Assembly (NCBI GenBank): GCA_922989275.2
Contig: OV277868.1
Coordinates: 49,474,216-49,538,215, forward strand
DNA: 64,000 nt
Reading direction: 5' to 3'
DNA from: Gari tellinella
Lineage: Eukaryota; Mollusca; Bivalvia; Cardiida; Psammobiidae
Shown here: positions 10,756-21,043 of the stretch, piece after piece
Layout of the letters: the number at the start of each line of letters is the position of its first letter
Numbering within the stretch: position 1 is the stretch's first letter
Program-made: the position numbers and the translations under genes
Notes under the pieces: generated by a model
Databases searched by the model: none
What the model was told of the DNA's origin: nothing
The model's input: only the letters and a program-made list of their open reading frames with translations

Positions 10756-11129
10756 AAATTCTAGAGCTGTTCAAATAACACTATGTACAGATTTGTTTAC
10801 TTTCTGAATTCTTTATGTCTCTTTCAATAGGAAAGGTTAGAAACTTTCAAACTTAGAAGTATGAAAATACAGCTTTATAAGACGTAGGTAAAGAAATGAA
10901 AAGGTTCTTTTTATGAGAAATAGTTAAAGGAATACAATATGTTTCTATAAGGCAAAAAGTTTATCTGTTTACTGAGTAACCCCCATTTAATGCATCCTTA
11001 TTTATGACCCCAACTGTCATGCGAGCTAAAATTTCAACCCTGATGAAATCTGTTCAATATTGAATGATGAATTACAACAACTTCATATCTAAAGTATGGC
11101 CATGTGTCATACCTAATAATACTGTTATC

Positions 11130-11418
11130 TTAACCCATTTCCCCATTAATATGCCTTTTCACGCTTTTAATTTATTCCTCTAGTCTACTGAAGAAAAAAG
11201 TTCTACTTTATACACTTCATGAGTATCGATCATCAGAAATATATTCTGTACCCAAGGCAGGCAGATATTAGTTTAAAGCAGGCTGAAAGTAAAGCAGAAT
11301 GTGCCGGCTGAAAGTAAAGCAGAATGTGCTCCAAGGCACATTCTGCTTCACTTTCAACCTACTTTAAGTGATCACCTGTCTTCAAAACTAGAAAAAGACA
11401 ATTGGAGGAATGGGTTAA
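11130..11418 (+). mobile_element. M1 MITE copy 9
   Basis: TTAA at both ends. One hairpin arm is partly duplicated in tandem (GGCTGAAAGTAAAGCAGAAT occurs twice, 11281-11330). Confidence 0.85.
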
Positions 11419-11466
11419 AAGAATATTTGACTTTAAAACAGCTAGCTAGGAGCTCCTGTCAACACC

Positions 11467-11719
11467 TTAACCCATTACCCTATAGCCTGTTTTAAGTTTT
11501 GAAGAAAGGTGTCCACTTAAAGCAAGTTGAAAATAAAGCAGAATGTGCCTTAAGGCACATTCTGCTTTACTTTCAGCCTGCTTTAAGATACCACCTACTA
11601 GAATAAAGACAAATATTTATCACAATACATATTCACGACTGTATAAAATGGTATTATTTTCTTCAGTGGAGGAATAAATTAGGGGCGTAAAAAGGCGTAT
11701 TTACAGAGTAATGGGTTAA
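11467..11719 (-). mobile_element. M1 MITE copy 10
   Basis: Full-length with TTAA ends, opposite in orientation to its neighbour copy 9, 48 bases away. Confidence 0.88.
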
Positions 11720-11849
11720 AGAAATACATAGCTATTTATGGTGATAGAGTGATAGAAAATTGTCATGTATATTTATAGGATTTTACTAGTCTATTTTCAG
11801 TAAAGTGACCATTGATTGTAGATTGATTTTGATTGATTGATTTGTGTTT

Positions 11850-12662
11850 TACAGCCCATCAACATAAATGGTCATTTAGATTTGAGTATTCATTGATGGT
11901 ACAGTCATGTAGTAGTATGAAGATATCAAACTACAGATAAATGCTTAATGACATGTACATGATACAAATATTCAAAACAGTGTTTCAACACTGAAAGGTG
12001 AACACCATTAATGTAACTTCTACAAACAATGTGGACCCATAGCATGCCCACATACAGTGCGGGACTTGTCAGCTACTTTCAAATACCATTTGTCACTGAG
12101 ATGATAGAGATATCCTGTTTCTTTTTAACTCTTTGCATGCTAGCTGCGGATATATCTGCCACAGTGATTGCCTTTGCCCATCAGCACAAATGGTCATTTA
12201 GGGTCGAGTGTCCAATGATTGTAGTAGCATGAAGATATCAAAATACAGATAAACGCTTAACCCATTACCCCATAAAAACACCTTTTTACGTCTTTAATTT
12301 ATTCTTAAATATTTACAATTTATAGAGTGAAATATTTTCTATATTTTAACACATCATAGCTTAAAGCAGGATGAAATTAAAGCAGAATGTGCCTGAAGGC
12401 ACATTCTGCTTTACTTTCAACTTGCTTTAAGTGGTCAACTCTTTTCAAAACTAGAAACAAGCTATGGGGTATAGGTTACTACATGCACATGATACAAATA
12501 ATTCAAAACCCTTTCAACACTGAAAGACAAACACCACAAATGTAACTTCTACAAACAACATGGGCTCATACCAGACCGGGGCAGGCCCCCATACAGTGTG
12601 TGACTTGACAGGATTATTTCAAACACCATTTATCAATGAGATGATAGTGAGATCCTGTTTCT
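11850..12662 (+). repeat. Tandem duplication of a ~280-base segment
   Basis: Segment 11850-12128 recurs at 12178-12256 plus 12476-12662 (shared blocks ACATAAATGGTCATTTAG-like, ATGATACAAATA, GTAACTTCTACAAACAA, ATACAGTG.GGGACTTG-like). The second copy is interrupted by M1 copy 11. An equivalent TTAA near the 3' end of each copy abuts an M2 end (12127) or F4 (12665). Confidence 0.75.
12257..12477 (+). mobile_element. M1 MITE copy 11
   Basis: Starts at TTAA (12257-12260). The paralogous copy of the flank (near 11944) keeps the empty TTAA. The right TTAA is lost. Confidence 0.82.
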
Positions 12663-12664
12663 AT

Positions 12665-12912
12665 TTAACCCTTTGAACCCTAGTCCCACATATAGGCGTC
12701 CTTTTCAAACAGTGTACATTTGAAAAGTACATTTGTCCTATGCAAACAGTGAAGACCCAGATCAGAGGGCTCCTAGGAGCCCTCTGATCAGGGTCTTCAC
12801 TGTTTGTCATAAGGCAAAATCTTGACAAAGGCAACCCTTAAAAGTCAGAAATGGACTAAACTAAAGTGGAAAGTGGAATTGTCCATTAAAGTTTCAGGGA
12901 GGAAAGAGTTAA
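12665..12912 (-). mobile_element. F4 MITE copy b
   Basis: TTAA-bounded. Central hairpin AAACAGTGAAGACCCAGATC with complement around CTCCTAGGAG; ends TTAACCCTTTGAACCC and GGGAGGAAAGAGTTAA. Confidence 0.88.
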
Positions 12913-12963
12913 AGAATACTAAGCCAGTTTGTATTGTGCTTTTTTTTTAAAAGGTCGATTGCT

Positions 12964-13135
12964 TTAACCCATAACTCTCAGTCTGTAGATACACATTTTA
13001 GCACATTTATTCTTCCATGTACTGAACAAAATAGTTCCCTTCATGAAGTCATGAATATAAATCATAAGAACTTTTTTCTATATTCTAGCAGATGGACTCT
13101 TAAAGCAGGTCCCCTGTTTTTAAAACTCGAACACA
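12964..13135 (+). mobile_element. M1 MITE, one hairpin arm missing
   Basis: TTAACCCATAACTCTCAGTC start and CTAGCAGATGGACTCTTAAA; the hairpin has collapsed to AAAGCAGGT. Confidence 0.7.
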
Positions 13136-13174
13136 TTTAGAAATTACAAATATATCATCTTTGTAAGTGGTTGC

Positions 13175-13426
13175 TTAACCCTTTCCCCTATAGCCTGTTT
13201 CTAGTTTTGAAAATAGGCGACTACTTAAAGCAGGTTGAAAGTAAAGCAGAATGCGCCTTAAGGCGCATTCTGCTTTACTTTCAGCCTGCTTTAAGCTTCC
13301 ACCTGCTAGAATAAAGAAAATATTTCTAATGATACATCTTCACAACTGTATAAATTAGAACTATTTTCTTCAGTGTAATGATAAATTTTAGGCGTAAAAA
13401 TGCGTATTAATGGAGGAATGGGTTAA
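13175..13426 (-). mobile_element. M1 MITE copy 13
   Basis: Full-length; a perfect hairpin apex AGAATGCGCCTTAAGGCGCA and TTAA at both ends. Confidence 0.88.
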
Positions 13427-13645
13427 GACAGGTTGGACTGTACTATATATGATTATGATAGAACAGATATGTGAGATGTGTATGTCATGCTGTTTGTACT
13501 GTATTCATAGCAGCAGGGTGAAATTCTAGCTCACATTAATGTAAACCATGAATAATGATGACACAAGTGTGTTAGGAGTAAAGATTAAAATGGTAAAGGA
13601 ATAAAATCAGACAAATTACTACAAACATAAAGACTTTATTTTTCC

Positions 13646-13897
13646 TTAACCCTTTACTCAATAGCCTGTTTCTGGATTTGAAGATAATTGACCACTTAAA
13701 GCAGGTTGAAAATAAAGCAGAATGCGCCTAAAGGTGCATTCTGCTTTACTTTAAGCCTGCTTTAAGCTACCATCTGCTAGGATATAGAAAATATTTCTTT
13801 TGGTACTTGTTTATGACTGGATAAATTGGAACTATTTTCTTTAATGGAGGTATAATTAAATGCGCTATAAGGCGCTTATATGGGGGGAAAGGGTTAA
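13646..13897 (-). mobile_element. M1 MITE copy 14
   Basis: Full-length with TTAA ends, slightly imperfect hairpin. Confidence 0.87.
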
Positions 13898-14664
13898 ATA
13901 CCCCCTTTATCTCAAATCCTGGGCTTAAAAAGAAAAATAGAGATATAGTTGTGCCTGTAAGACATAGGCTTGGAAAATTGGCAGAAATGAAAATCCGGAC
14001 AATATGTGAGTATGTGGCATATGTGGAAACATCATGTAACGTTATAACTTATAAGGAAGGTTGTTCATGTAGTTTGAAAATTGGCAGAAATGAAAATCTG
14101 GACAATCTGCATATCTGTGAAAACTCAAGTATCATTATGAAGTTTAAGACTGAAAACTGCAGAAGATTTGATTTGTTTTGATTTTACGTCACTTTCAACA
14201 GTATTTCAGTCATATCGCGACGTCCAGCTAATTATAGGTGGAGGAAGACCCCAGAAGCCCTTTATGCACTGTTTCAGGCACAAATCTGCAACTGGGTAGA
14301 GCCACCGACCTTCCGCAAGCCAGCTGGAAGGCTTCCTCACGTGAAAAATAAACTGCAGAAGAATTTAGACAGACAAAATATACATCTGTAAATGTGGATG
14401 GATAGACTGAATGACAAACAAACAAAAGGATGGACGGGGGACAGGGGTAAAACAAAACAAAACCACCATCCGACCCAACTAGTAGTTGCTATAACATAAC
14501 CGCTTTGAAAGAGCATGTGACATCTCTAACAGCAGTTATCATTATTTATATAGAGGACTATATGACATAGTGATACTGACAGACATGATAGATCAAACTG
14601 ACCCACAAAGCAAGTAGCCAAGCTTGATTTTAGTAGCCAGAATTTGACAGAGCATGAATATCTC

Positions 14665-14924
14665 ATAACCCTTTACCTCATGATAGCATCGTTTCTAGTA
14701 TTGAAGATATGTGACTTCTTAAAGCAGGTTGAAAGTAAAGCAGAATGCGCCCTAAGGCGAATTGTGCTTTACTTTCAGCCTGCTTTAAGCTATTACCTGC
14801 TAGAATAAGGAAAGTATTAAATATGACACATATTCATTGCGGTATATTAAATTTGGAACTATTTACTTCAGCCGATGAATAAAATGCATGTGCTAAAAGT
14901 CTCTTCTATAAGGGAAATGGTTAA
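14665..14924 (-). mobile_element. M1 MITE copy 15
   Basis: ATAACCCTTTACCTCATGAT start (left TTAA eroded), TTAA at 14921-14924; immediately followed by an F5-type hairpin core (~14930-15020). Confidence 0.82.
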
Positions 14925-15315
14925 AACAGGTGACTGCTTAATGCAGAACAAAAGTAAAGCAGGAAACTACTATGGGGAGTTTTTCTGCTTTACTCTTAAT
15001 CTAAATTAAGCTGCAACATGTCTTACACTGATCATTCCTTGTGAGCGCTAATACTGTAATTAACTCTATATCCATCCCTGAAATTTTAGAAGTAAAATTC
15101 AACTTTCAAATAAAATCTGGTCCATATTGACTATTATATACATTGTACTTAGGGGTGGGTTGTTTTTTTTACAAGTTATTGCAAAATGACAAACAGTACA
15201 GGTCCTGATCAGAGAGCTCATGTGGGTCAAGTGTTCTTTTCATTTATGGAGTAGTGAGTGATACAGTGTAGAAAAAAACGTTTTTCTTTCCCAATAAACG
15301 CGTTTATGCTATAAC

Positions 15316-15440
15316 TATTATTTCCTTTGCAAACAGTTTGGAGCCAGATCAGACGCCGGGTAACCCGGCCTCTGATCAGGCTCCAAACTGTTTGCCACTC
15401 TGACAAAAATGAAAAGTCAAAATTGTCAAAAGGTTGTCTT
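15316..15440. mobile_element. M2 MITE, hairpin core
   Basis: CAAACAGTTTGGAGCCAGAT pairs with ATCAGGCTCCAAACTGTTTG around CCGGGTAACCCGG; the outer ends are eroded. Confidence 0.75.
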
Positions 15441-15614
15441 TTTCTACGTTTTAATGTTTTGCGTTTGCGTTTCGTTTGCGTTTAAACAGGAAAAAATAAC
15501 AGATTCTCCACTGTACCACAAGTCTGACTGTACTTGACATCAACCATTTATCTCTACAGCTACTACTAGTACTAGGAAGGTCAACTATTCAACCTTGTCA
15601 GTGCTCAGTGTTCA

Positions 15615-15794
15615 AATGTCAGGACAAATGACCAGTTAACATTGAATTTGATATTAGAAGAGTTTTAGTTTAGCACAAAACTATAAAAACATGACAAACA
15701 GTGCAGACCCTGATTAGAGAACTCTTTCAAAAGCCCTCTGATCTAGGTCTTCACTATTTGCCAAATATGTTGGTCCTCTAATTGTAAGGGTTAA
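15615..15794. mobile_element. F4 MITE, degraded (j)
   Basis: ACAAACAGTGCAGACCCTGA and GATCTAGGTCTTCACTATTT arms, ending AAGGGTTAA. Confidence 0.65.
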
Positions 15795-15875
15795 TCCTTT
15801 CCACCATGGCTATTTATAAGTTCAAATCACCTACATACAACTGATGTAGTATACACAAATATATAGGTCTCGGTG

Positions 15876-16100
15876 TTAACCCATTACCCCATATGTATGC
15901 CTTTTTACGCCTTTTATTTATTCCTCCACTGAAGAAAATAGATACAATTTATACAGTAATGAATATGTATCAAAAGAAATATTTTCTATAATCTAGCAGA
16001 TGGTAGCTTAAAGAAGGCTCAAGGTAAAGCAGAATGTGCCAAAAGGTGCATTCTGCTTTACTTTCAACCTGCTTTAACTGTTAACTTTTAAATGATGAGT
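15876..16100 (+). mobile_element. M1 MITE copy 16 followed by a partial inverted copy
   Basis: TTAACCCATTACCCCATATG start and hairpin; the right end is replaced at about 16100 by another, oppositely oriented M1 half running to about 16300. Confidence 0.75.
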
Positions 16101-16376
16101 GACTTGTCACCAGGTTTAATTGTGTTAAGAAGCATTTTGCTTTACTTTATCCTGCTTTAAACAAACATTTGCTAGAATATAGGATATATTTCTTGAGGAG
16201 CATATGCATGTATGCATTACTTTTTTGTTTAAAGAGGAACTATTTACTTCAGTGAGGGAATAAATTGAAGGCATAACAACGCTCATATCTATGACTCCAA
16301 AATTAAGAAGTTATCTGCTTCTAACACCAACACCAACCCTTTATTTTGGGTGGTCCTAATGGTGGGTTATTACTGT

Positions 16377-16569
16377 CAGGTCTCCAGATAAGAGAGAGTA
16401 AACTGCACAAATCCAACATTTTCTCACTTATTTTAGCATCAAATCCTATGGTGTTACTTCTCATTAGAATCGTCTCTTCGAGACGATTCTAACAAGTAAT
16501 GACACCATAGGGTTTAAAGCAGAACTAATGATTTTAGTTTTTGAAATACCCCCCTGATCTGGAGCCCTG
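16377..16569. mobile_element. F6 (CAGGG) MITE copy a
   Basis: CAGGTCTCCAGATAAG to TCTGGAGCCCTG; central hairpin TTAGAATCGTCTCTTCGAGA and partner. Confidence 0.85.
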
Positions 16570-16699
16570 ATACATACTGGTATTGTCATTGCTAGAACAA
16601 GTCTATGAAACAAACTGCAGACCAGCCTGAGAGAAGACTCCCTCAGTCAACCCTTTCCTCCATAGACTTAAATGCATTTCACCTATATCTAACTTAAAC

Positions 16700-16810
16700 T
16701 ATATGTTTAAGGCAGGTGACTGCTTAAAGCAAAATTAAAGTAACACAGAAAGATTCTACAAGAGCTTTCTACTTTACGTTCATTTTGCTTCAAGCTGCCA
16801 CTAATTTTGA
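16700..16810. mobile_element. F5-type hairpin core fragment
   Basis: GGCAGGTGACTGCTTAAAGC with CAGAAAGATTC and AGAGCTTTCT arms; no clear ends. Confidence 0.5.
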
Positions 16811-17268
16811 ACACCATCAATGAATTTCCGTTTGTAGTCCTTCTGTAAAACTTAAAAGAAAGGGTTAAACAGTTACATCTGAAGAACACAATGGCTCACT
16901 CAAGATGGCTCCCACGCCTGCTTTTGTAGCAAATGTTGAGGTGGCAATTAGAGAACCTAACTTAACCACAGACATAGCCACAAACAATTGACAGACTACA
17001 CATCTGCCCACAGGTCCTTCAATGCACCATCACTTTCCTCAGCTTGAGACTCTACATTACTTTTTGTTAAAATGATAACTTATCCTGTAAGCTCCAGGCT
17101 TCTGCCTTTCTCTAAGCTCTTTATTAGTTTTGTTCTACATGAAGGACTGGTGTAACCTTTCTCTTTGTATTCTATAATTCTAGCCACCAAAACCTCATCA
17201 TCTGTGAAAACAGTGTGGATCATCAGGATCTAACCCTTATACAGTACATTGTAGATGGTTTAACTTAC

Positions 17269-17326
17269 CGAATTCTTCATCTTGTTTACAAAGCTGGGGT
17301 CATATGAACTGCTTCTTGCCAATGGC
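17269..17326 (-). CDS. POR: NADPH-cytochrome P450 reductase, second coding exon
   Basis: This 58-base exon lies between acceptor ttttcag and donor TCG|gtaagtt. Joined to the GC left over from the previous exon it codes 20 residues, APLARSSSYDPSFVNKMKNS (residues 52-71). This is the linker between the membrane anchor and the flavodoxin domain; the family's usual pattern here is a Ser-rich segment followed by FVxKMK, which is seen. It ends in phase 0, as does the start of the next exon. The exon is too short to detect alone; its call depends on matching phase, both splice sites and the family pattern. The flanking introns (about 13.6 kb and 3.6 kb) are filled with MITEs. Confidence 0.85.
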
Positions 17327-17341
17327 CTGAAAACAAAAGAA

Positions 17342-17528
17342 CAGGGTTCCAGATAAGAGGAAGTAAACTGCACAAATCCAACATTATCTCACTCATTTTT
17401 GCACCAAAGCCTATGGTGATACTACTCATTAGAATCGTCTCTTCGACACGATTCTAATAGCGACACTATAGGATTTAAAGCAAAAATAAAGATTTAAGTT
17501 ATTGAAATACTCCGTTTATCTGGAACTG
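17342..17528. mobile_element. F6 (CAGGG) MITE copy b, 16 bases from CPR exon 2
   Basis: CAGGGTTCCAGATAAGAGG to TATCTGGAACTG, near-identical to copy a. It lies in the CPR intron close to the acceptor side of exon 2. Confidence 0.85.
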
Positions 17529-17609
17529 ACTTACTGACCTTGTCACTTTTACAAAAACTATGGTACCCTTTGAACATTCTTTATACTGCCTATCAATTAT
17601 AATATATTA

Positions 17610-17813
17610 CAGTAAAACCTCTCTATTACGACCACTAAAAGAGGGCATATTGATAGTAAGAAAAGACAGTTGACAACTTAAAGTAAGGTGAAAGTAAAAC
17701 AGAAAGCTCCTTTAGGAGCTTTCTGTTTAACTTTCACCTTGCTTTAAGCAGCAACCTGTCCTGGACACCTAATATTAACACAATATAGCGGTCATAATCT
17801 AGAGGTTTTACTG
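17610..17813. mobile_element. F5 MITE copy a
   Basis: CAGTAAAACCTCTCTATTAC and complement; hairpin GTGAAAGTAAAACAGAAAGC / GCTTTCTGTTTAACTTTCAC. TA on the left side (17608-17609). Confidence 0.87.
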
Positions 17814-17849
17814 TGTCAAAAAACCACTAAAACCATGTCTAAATTCTGG

Positions 17850-18093
17850 TTAACTCTTTCCTCCCTGAAACTTTAAATGGACAATTCCAGTTTCCATTTG
17901 AGTCTAGTCCATTTCTGACTTTTAAGGGTTGTGTTTGTCAATGTTTGGCATTATGACAAACAGTGAAGACCCTGATCAGAGGGCTCCTAGGAGCCCTCTG
18001 ATCTGTGTCTTCACTGTTTGGATCTAGGACAAATGTACTATTCACATGTTTGCAAAGGACGCCAATATGCGGGACTAGGGTTCAAAGGGTTAA
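17850..18093 (+). mobile_element. F4 MITE copy c
   Basis: TTAA-bounded full copy with hairpin apex GGGCTCCTAGGAGCCC. Confidence 0.88.
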
Positions 18094-18262
18094 TGTACTT
18101 GAAAATATTGGCTGAAACAAAACAAAACAATTTAGACACCATGTGATTAATTAAGCCTTCCATTGTCAGTCAGTTTGAATCTGTATACTATAACAAGTGG
18201 CTCAGCATCTGCATCTGTTCTACAGCAGAGCCTCTCTTGACCCAGTAACCCATTACCCCATA

Positions 18263-18651
18263 CAGGGCTCCAGATAAGGGAAGTATTAACCCTTAGCCCG
18301 CCAAATAAATTGTCGTCTGCTATATTTCTCGTCTGCTTCAAGTTTCAAAGTGCTTCAAAGTTGCTCAAAATTGCTGAAAATGTTGTCTGAGTGTCAAACA
18401 GCTTGGATCCGGATGAGACGCCGAGTTACTCGGCGTCTCATCCTGATCCAAGCTGTTTGCATATGGAGCTAAGTCGTGCGTGGCAGGCTAAGGGTTAATT
18501 TCAAAATCTAAATTCTTTATTTCTGCATTAAATCCTATTGTGTCACTACTTATTAGAATCATCTCTGCGAGATGATTCTAACGAGTAGTAACACCATAAG
18601 ATTTGGTGCTAAAATGAGTGAATAATGTTAGACTTCTGATCTGGAGCCCTG
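18263..18651. mobile_element. F6 (CAGGG) MITE copy c, inside M1 copy 17
   Basis: 6-base target duplication CCCATA (18257-18262, 18652-18657). The F6 is itself interrupted by M2 at 18286-18498. Confidence 0.9.
18286..18498. mobile_element. M2 MITE copy e, inside F6 copy c
   Basis: TTAA at both ends, TTAACCCTTAGCCCGCCA and its complement, hairpin GGATCCGGATGAGACGCCGA with partner. Confidence 0.92.
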
Positions 18652-18777
18652 CCCATAAAAGTGCCTTTTTACGCCTTTAATTTATTTCTTGACCTCAATG
18701 AAGAAAATAGTTATGAATATGTATGATAAGAACTTATTTCTGCCTTAAGGCACATTCTGCTTTACTTTCAACCTACT

Positions 18778-19030
18778 TTAACCCATTACCCCATAGCTTG
18801 TTTCTAGTTTTGAAGACAGGTGACCACTTAAAGTAGGTAGAACGTAAAGCAGAATGCCCCTTAAGGCCCATTCTGCTTGACTTTCAGCCTGCTTTAAGTT
18901 ATCATCTGCTAGAATATAGAAACTATTTCTTATCACACATTTTTATAACTGTATAAATTGGAACTATTTTTTTCCAGTTAAGGAATAAATAAGAGGCGTA
19001 AAAAGGCGTATTTATGGGGGAACGGGTTAA
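18778..19030 (-). mobile_element. M1 MITE copy 18, inside M1 copy 17
   Basis: Full-length copy inserted in the hairpin-arm TTAA of copy 17; the M1 sequence resumes after it at 19031. Confidence 0.88.
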
Positions 19031-19603
19031 ATGGTCACCTATTTTCTAAAACTATAGGCTTGATGCAGGACAACAGAAATGCAATGCAGAAAGCTCCTTT
19101 CATCTTTACCACTTATACTCCTTCATATTTTCCAAAGTAATGAATTTGTTCTCATGAAAAACTTGGAAAACAAAATTGGTATAATTTAACAGCTGTTAGC
19201 ATTATAACTAATTTGCCAACTTAGTGACATTTTACCCTTCTCATACTCTGCGTCTCGCCTTTTCACAAAAAAGACTAGAGGGATGGCTTTGTCTGTAAGA
19301 CAAAATATGATGCCCCTGTCGGCAAAATTTTACTAGTTCAACTGATAGTAATTTTGCGAAATATTATAGCAGATCAAAATTCTGTTCACATGCAAATCTA
19401 TGGTATATGTGCAAACACTCTACCAAGTTATAACTTATAAGGTTTCAGCTTGAAAACTGTAGGAGCAGTTAGCAACTGATCGTCGCAGGGGCATAAATAG
19501 GGAAATAGTTCACTTTAGTGTTTTCACTGTCAATGGTGACATAGTCTTTATTACCAAACAGTTTGGATTCAGATCAGACACTGGGTAATGCAACATCTCA
19601 TCA

Positions 19604-20040
19604 GTAGGCTCCAGCGGCCCGCTTCATAAAACATCTTACAACAAATGTTGTCATAAGTCAAAACTTTAAAATACATTTAATCTCTGATTTCTCTATCTAA
19701 TCCTGTCTTGTGACATCTTTTTGGAATCTTCTTTTCAAGGCGATTCCAAAAAGATGTCACAAGACAGGATTAGGTTGAGAAATAAATAATAATTGAGACT
19801 TTTATAATCTGACTTACGACAACATTTGTCGTAAAAAGTTTTATGAAACGGGCCCCAGATGAGAGGTAGTAAACTGAACAAATCCAACATTTCTATAACT
19901 CATTTTAGCACCAAATTATATGGTGTGACTGCTTATTAGAATCATCTCTTTGAGAAGATTTTAATGAGTAGTGACACCATAGGGTTTAATGCAGAAATGA
20001 AGATTTTAGTTGTTGAAATACTCCCCTTATCCGTGCCCTG
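19604..20040. mobile_element. F6 MITE copy d, host of F8
   Basis: GGCTCCAG at 19607-19614 continues after the F8 insert as CCAGATGAGAGG, then the F6 hairpin and CTTATCCGTGCCCTG. Confidence 0.8.
19615..19854. mobile_element. F8 hairpin element, copy b
   Basis: CGGCCCGCTTCATAAAAC to TTTTATGAAACGGGCC with CCAG repeated on both sides; the same inner ATCCTGTCTTGTGACATC hairpin as copy a. Confidence 0.82.
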
Positions 20041-20124
20041 AACTGTATGGCACTTTTCAATATATCTTTATTCAACATTTTTAAAATTTTGTTGGCATAT
20101 AATTGTGAATGTATTACATGTATA

Positions 20125-20216
20125 TATCTTTTCTCGCTTTGTAGGTACATTTATATAATTTCATGTGAAGCGCTCTGTCAAAAGAGCGCTATATAAATCG
20201 GGTATATTAATAATAG
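20125..20216 (+). mobile_element. 3' fragment of the GCGCTATATAAAT retroelement
   Basis: Only the terminal ~90 bases are present: TTTGTAGGTACATTTATATA, the inverted GCGCTCTGTCAAAAGAGCGC hairpin and TATAAATCGGGTATATTAAT. Confidence 0.65.
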
Positions 20217-20522
20217 TAAATTAATGTCTTAAACTGAGTTAGTGTCCATCCATCATTATGTGTTTTGCCCCTGAACTCAAGCAGTGATTATTATAGCTGC
20301 CAGTCCTGAGTCCTATACTCATTGAATTTGCCATACCCTCATCAATTTGTCAAGAGAAAGAATCAGTCCCATAGACTCATAACTTTATAGCTTTATTTAT
20401 ACAATGTACATGTATATAAATCTGACTCAATGACTAAGGACTCAATGCTTTGTCCCAGTGACTCATTGTTTAACAGAATGTGCATCCCGAGGACACTCTA
20501 CATGTATTCAAATTTTTAAATT

Positions 20523-20602
20523 AACCACTGCTCGGGCATTATCAAAACTTATGCAACAGTGAGTTTCTTAAAAGTTGGTTGCTCTTTTTTTCTGTCCTTG
20601 AA
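20523..20602 (-). pseudogene. Partial copy of the 3' end of CPR exon 1
   Basis: The stretch matches 20832-20930, covering the last ~50 coding bases of the anchor exon and adjoining intron, but an ~18-base deletion removes the splice donor. A degraded M1 MITE (about 20603-20831) lies between copy and exon, the same arrangement as at exon 4. Confidence 0.8.
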
Positions 20603-20831
20603 TGTATTCTTCCACAGACAGAAAATATGACCACATAAAACTCATATATGCAGAACAAAAAATATTTCCAAAATTCTAGCAGATGGTAGCTTAAAGCACA
20701 TTCTACTTTACTTTCAATCTGCTTTAAGTCACATATCTACAAAACTAGAAACAAGCCTATGGGGTCATGGGTAAAGGTGTTTTGTACTTTACGTTCAACC
20801 TGCTTAAGTAATCATCTGTCTTCAAAACTAG
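20603..20831 (+). mobile_element. M1 MITE remnants between CPR exon 1 and its partial copy
   Basis: One eroded copy (AGCAGATGGTAGCTTAAAGC, AAACAAGCCTATGGGGTCAT) and a second partial right half (CAACCTGCTTAAGTAATCAT). Confidence 0.7.
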
Positions 20832-20879
20832 AATCACTGCTCAGGTTTTATCAAAATGCATGACAATAAGCTTACTTAC

Positions 20880-21043
20880 GCCACAGTGAGTTTCTTAAAA
20901 GTTGGTTGCTCTTTTTTTCTGTCCTTGAAGAAAAACCAGTATACTGCTAAACCTGCCATCAAGGACAGAATGAAGAAATCCAGGTTGGAAAAATAAGGTT
21001 CACTTTCAGTTGGTGTTTCTCCTTCATCTGCCATGGTTGTTTC
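20880..21043 (-). CDS. POR: NADPH-cytochrome P450 reductase, first coding exon (membrane anchor)
   Basis: This exon carries the start codon (21034-21032, context ACCATGG) and codes residues 1-51 plus two bases of codon 52. The protein begins MADEGETPTESEP and has a hydrophobic stretch at about residues 20-36 (FFILSLMAGLAVYWFFF) followed by a basic KDRKKEQP stop-transfer region, the N-terminal ER anchor expected of CPR. The donor is GC|gtaagtaag at 20879. An acceptor (ttgttccag) sits just 5' of a 9-base UTR piece, so a noncoding exon must lie further upstream; I could not locate it. CPR passes electrons from NADPH through FAD and FMN to microsomal P450s. Identity rests on the in-phase joining with the next three exons, which carry family-specific motifs. 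A partial copy of the 3' end of this exon lies in the following intron at about 20523-20602. Confidence 0.88.

Larger units (their letters stand above)
18245..19062. mobile_element. M1 MITE copy 17, outer shell of a four-element nest
   Basis: Its pieces are 18245-18262, 18652-18777 and 19031-19062; reading across the insertions restores the M1 order (TAACCCATTACCCCATA, TTTTTACGCCTTTAATTTAT, hairpin arm, TGGTCACCTATTTTCTAAAA). Confidence 0.82.

Noticed and set aside
13951..14181. A small gene with internal repeats
   Set aside because: The ~30-base block AAAATTGGCAGAAATGAAAA-type occurs twice about 105 bases apart, but there is no signal peptide, domain or splice context; probably a decayed repeat.
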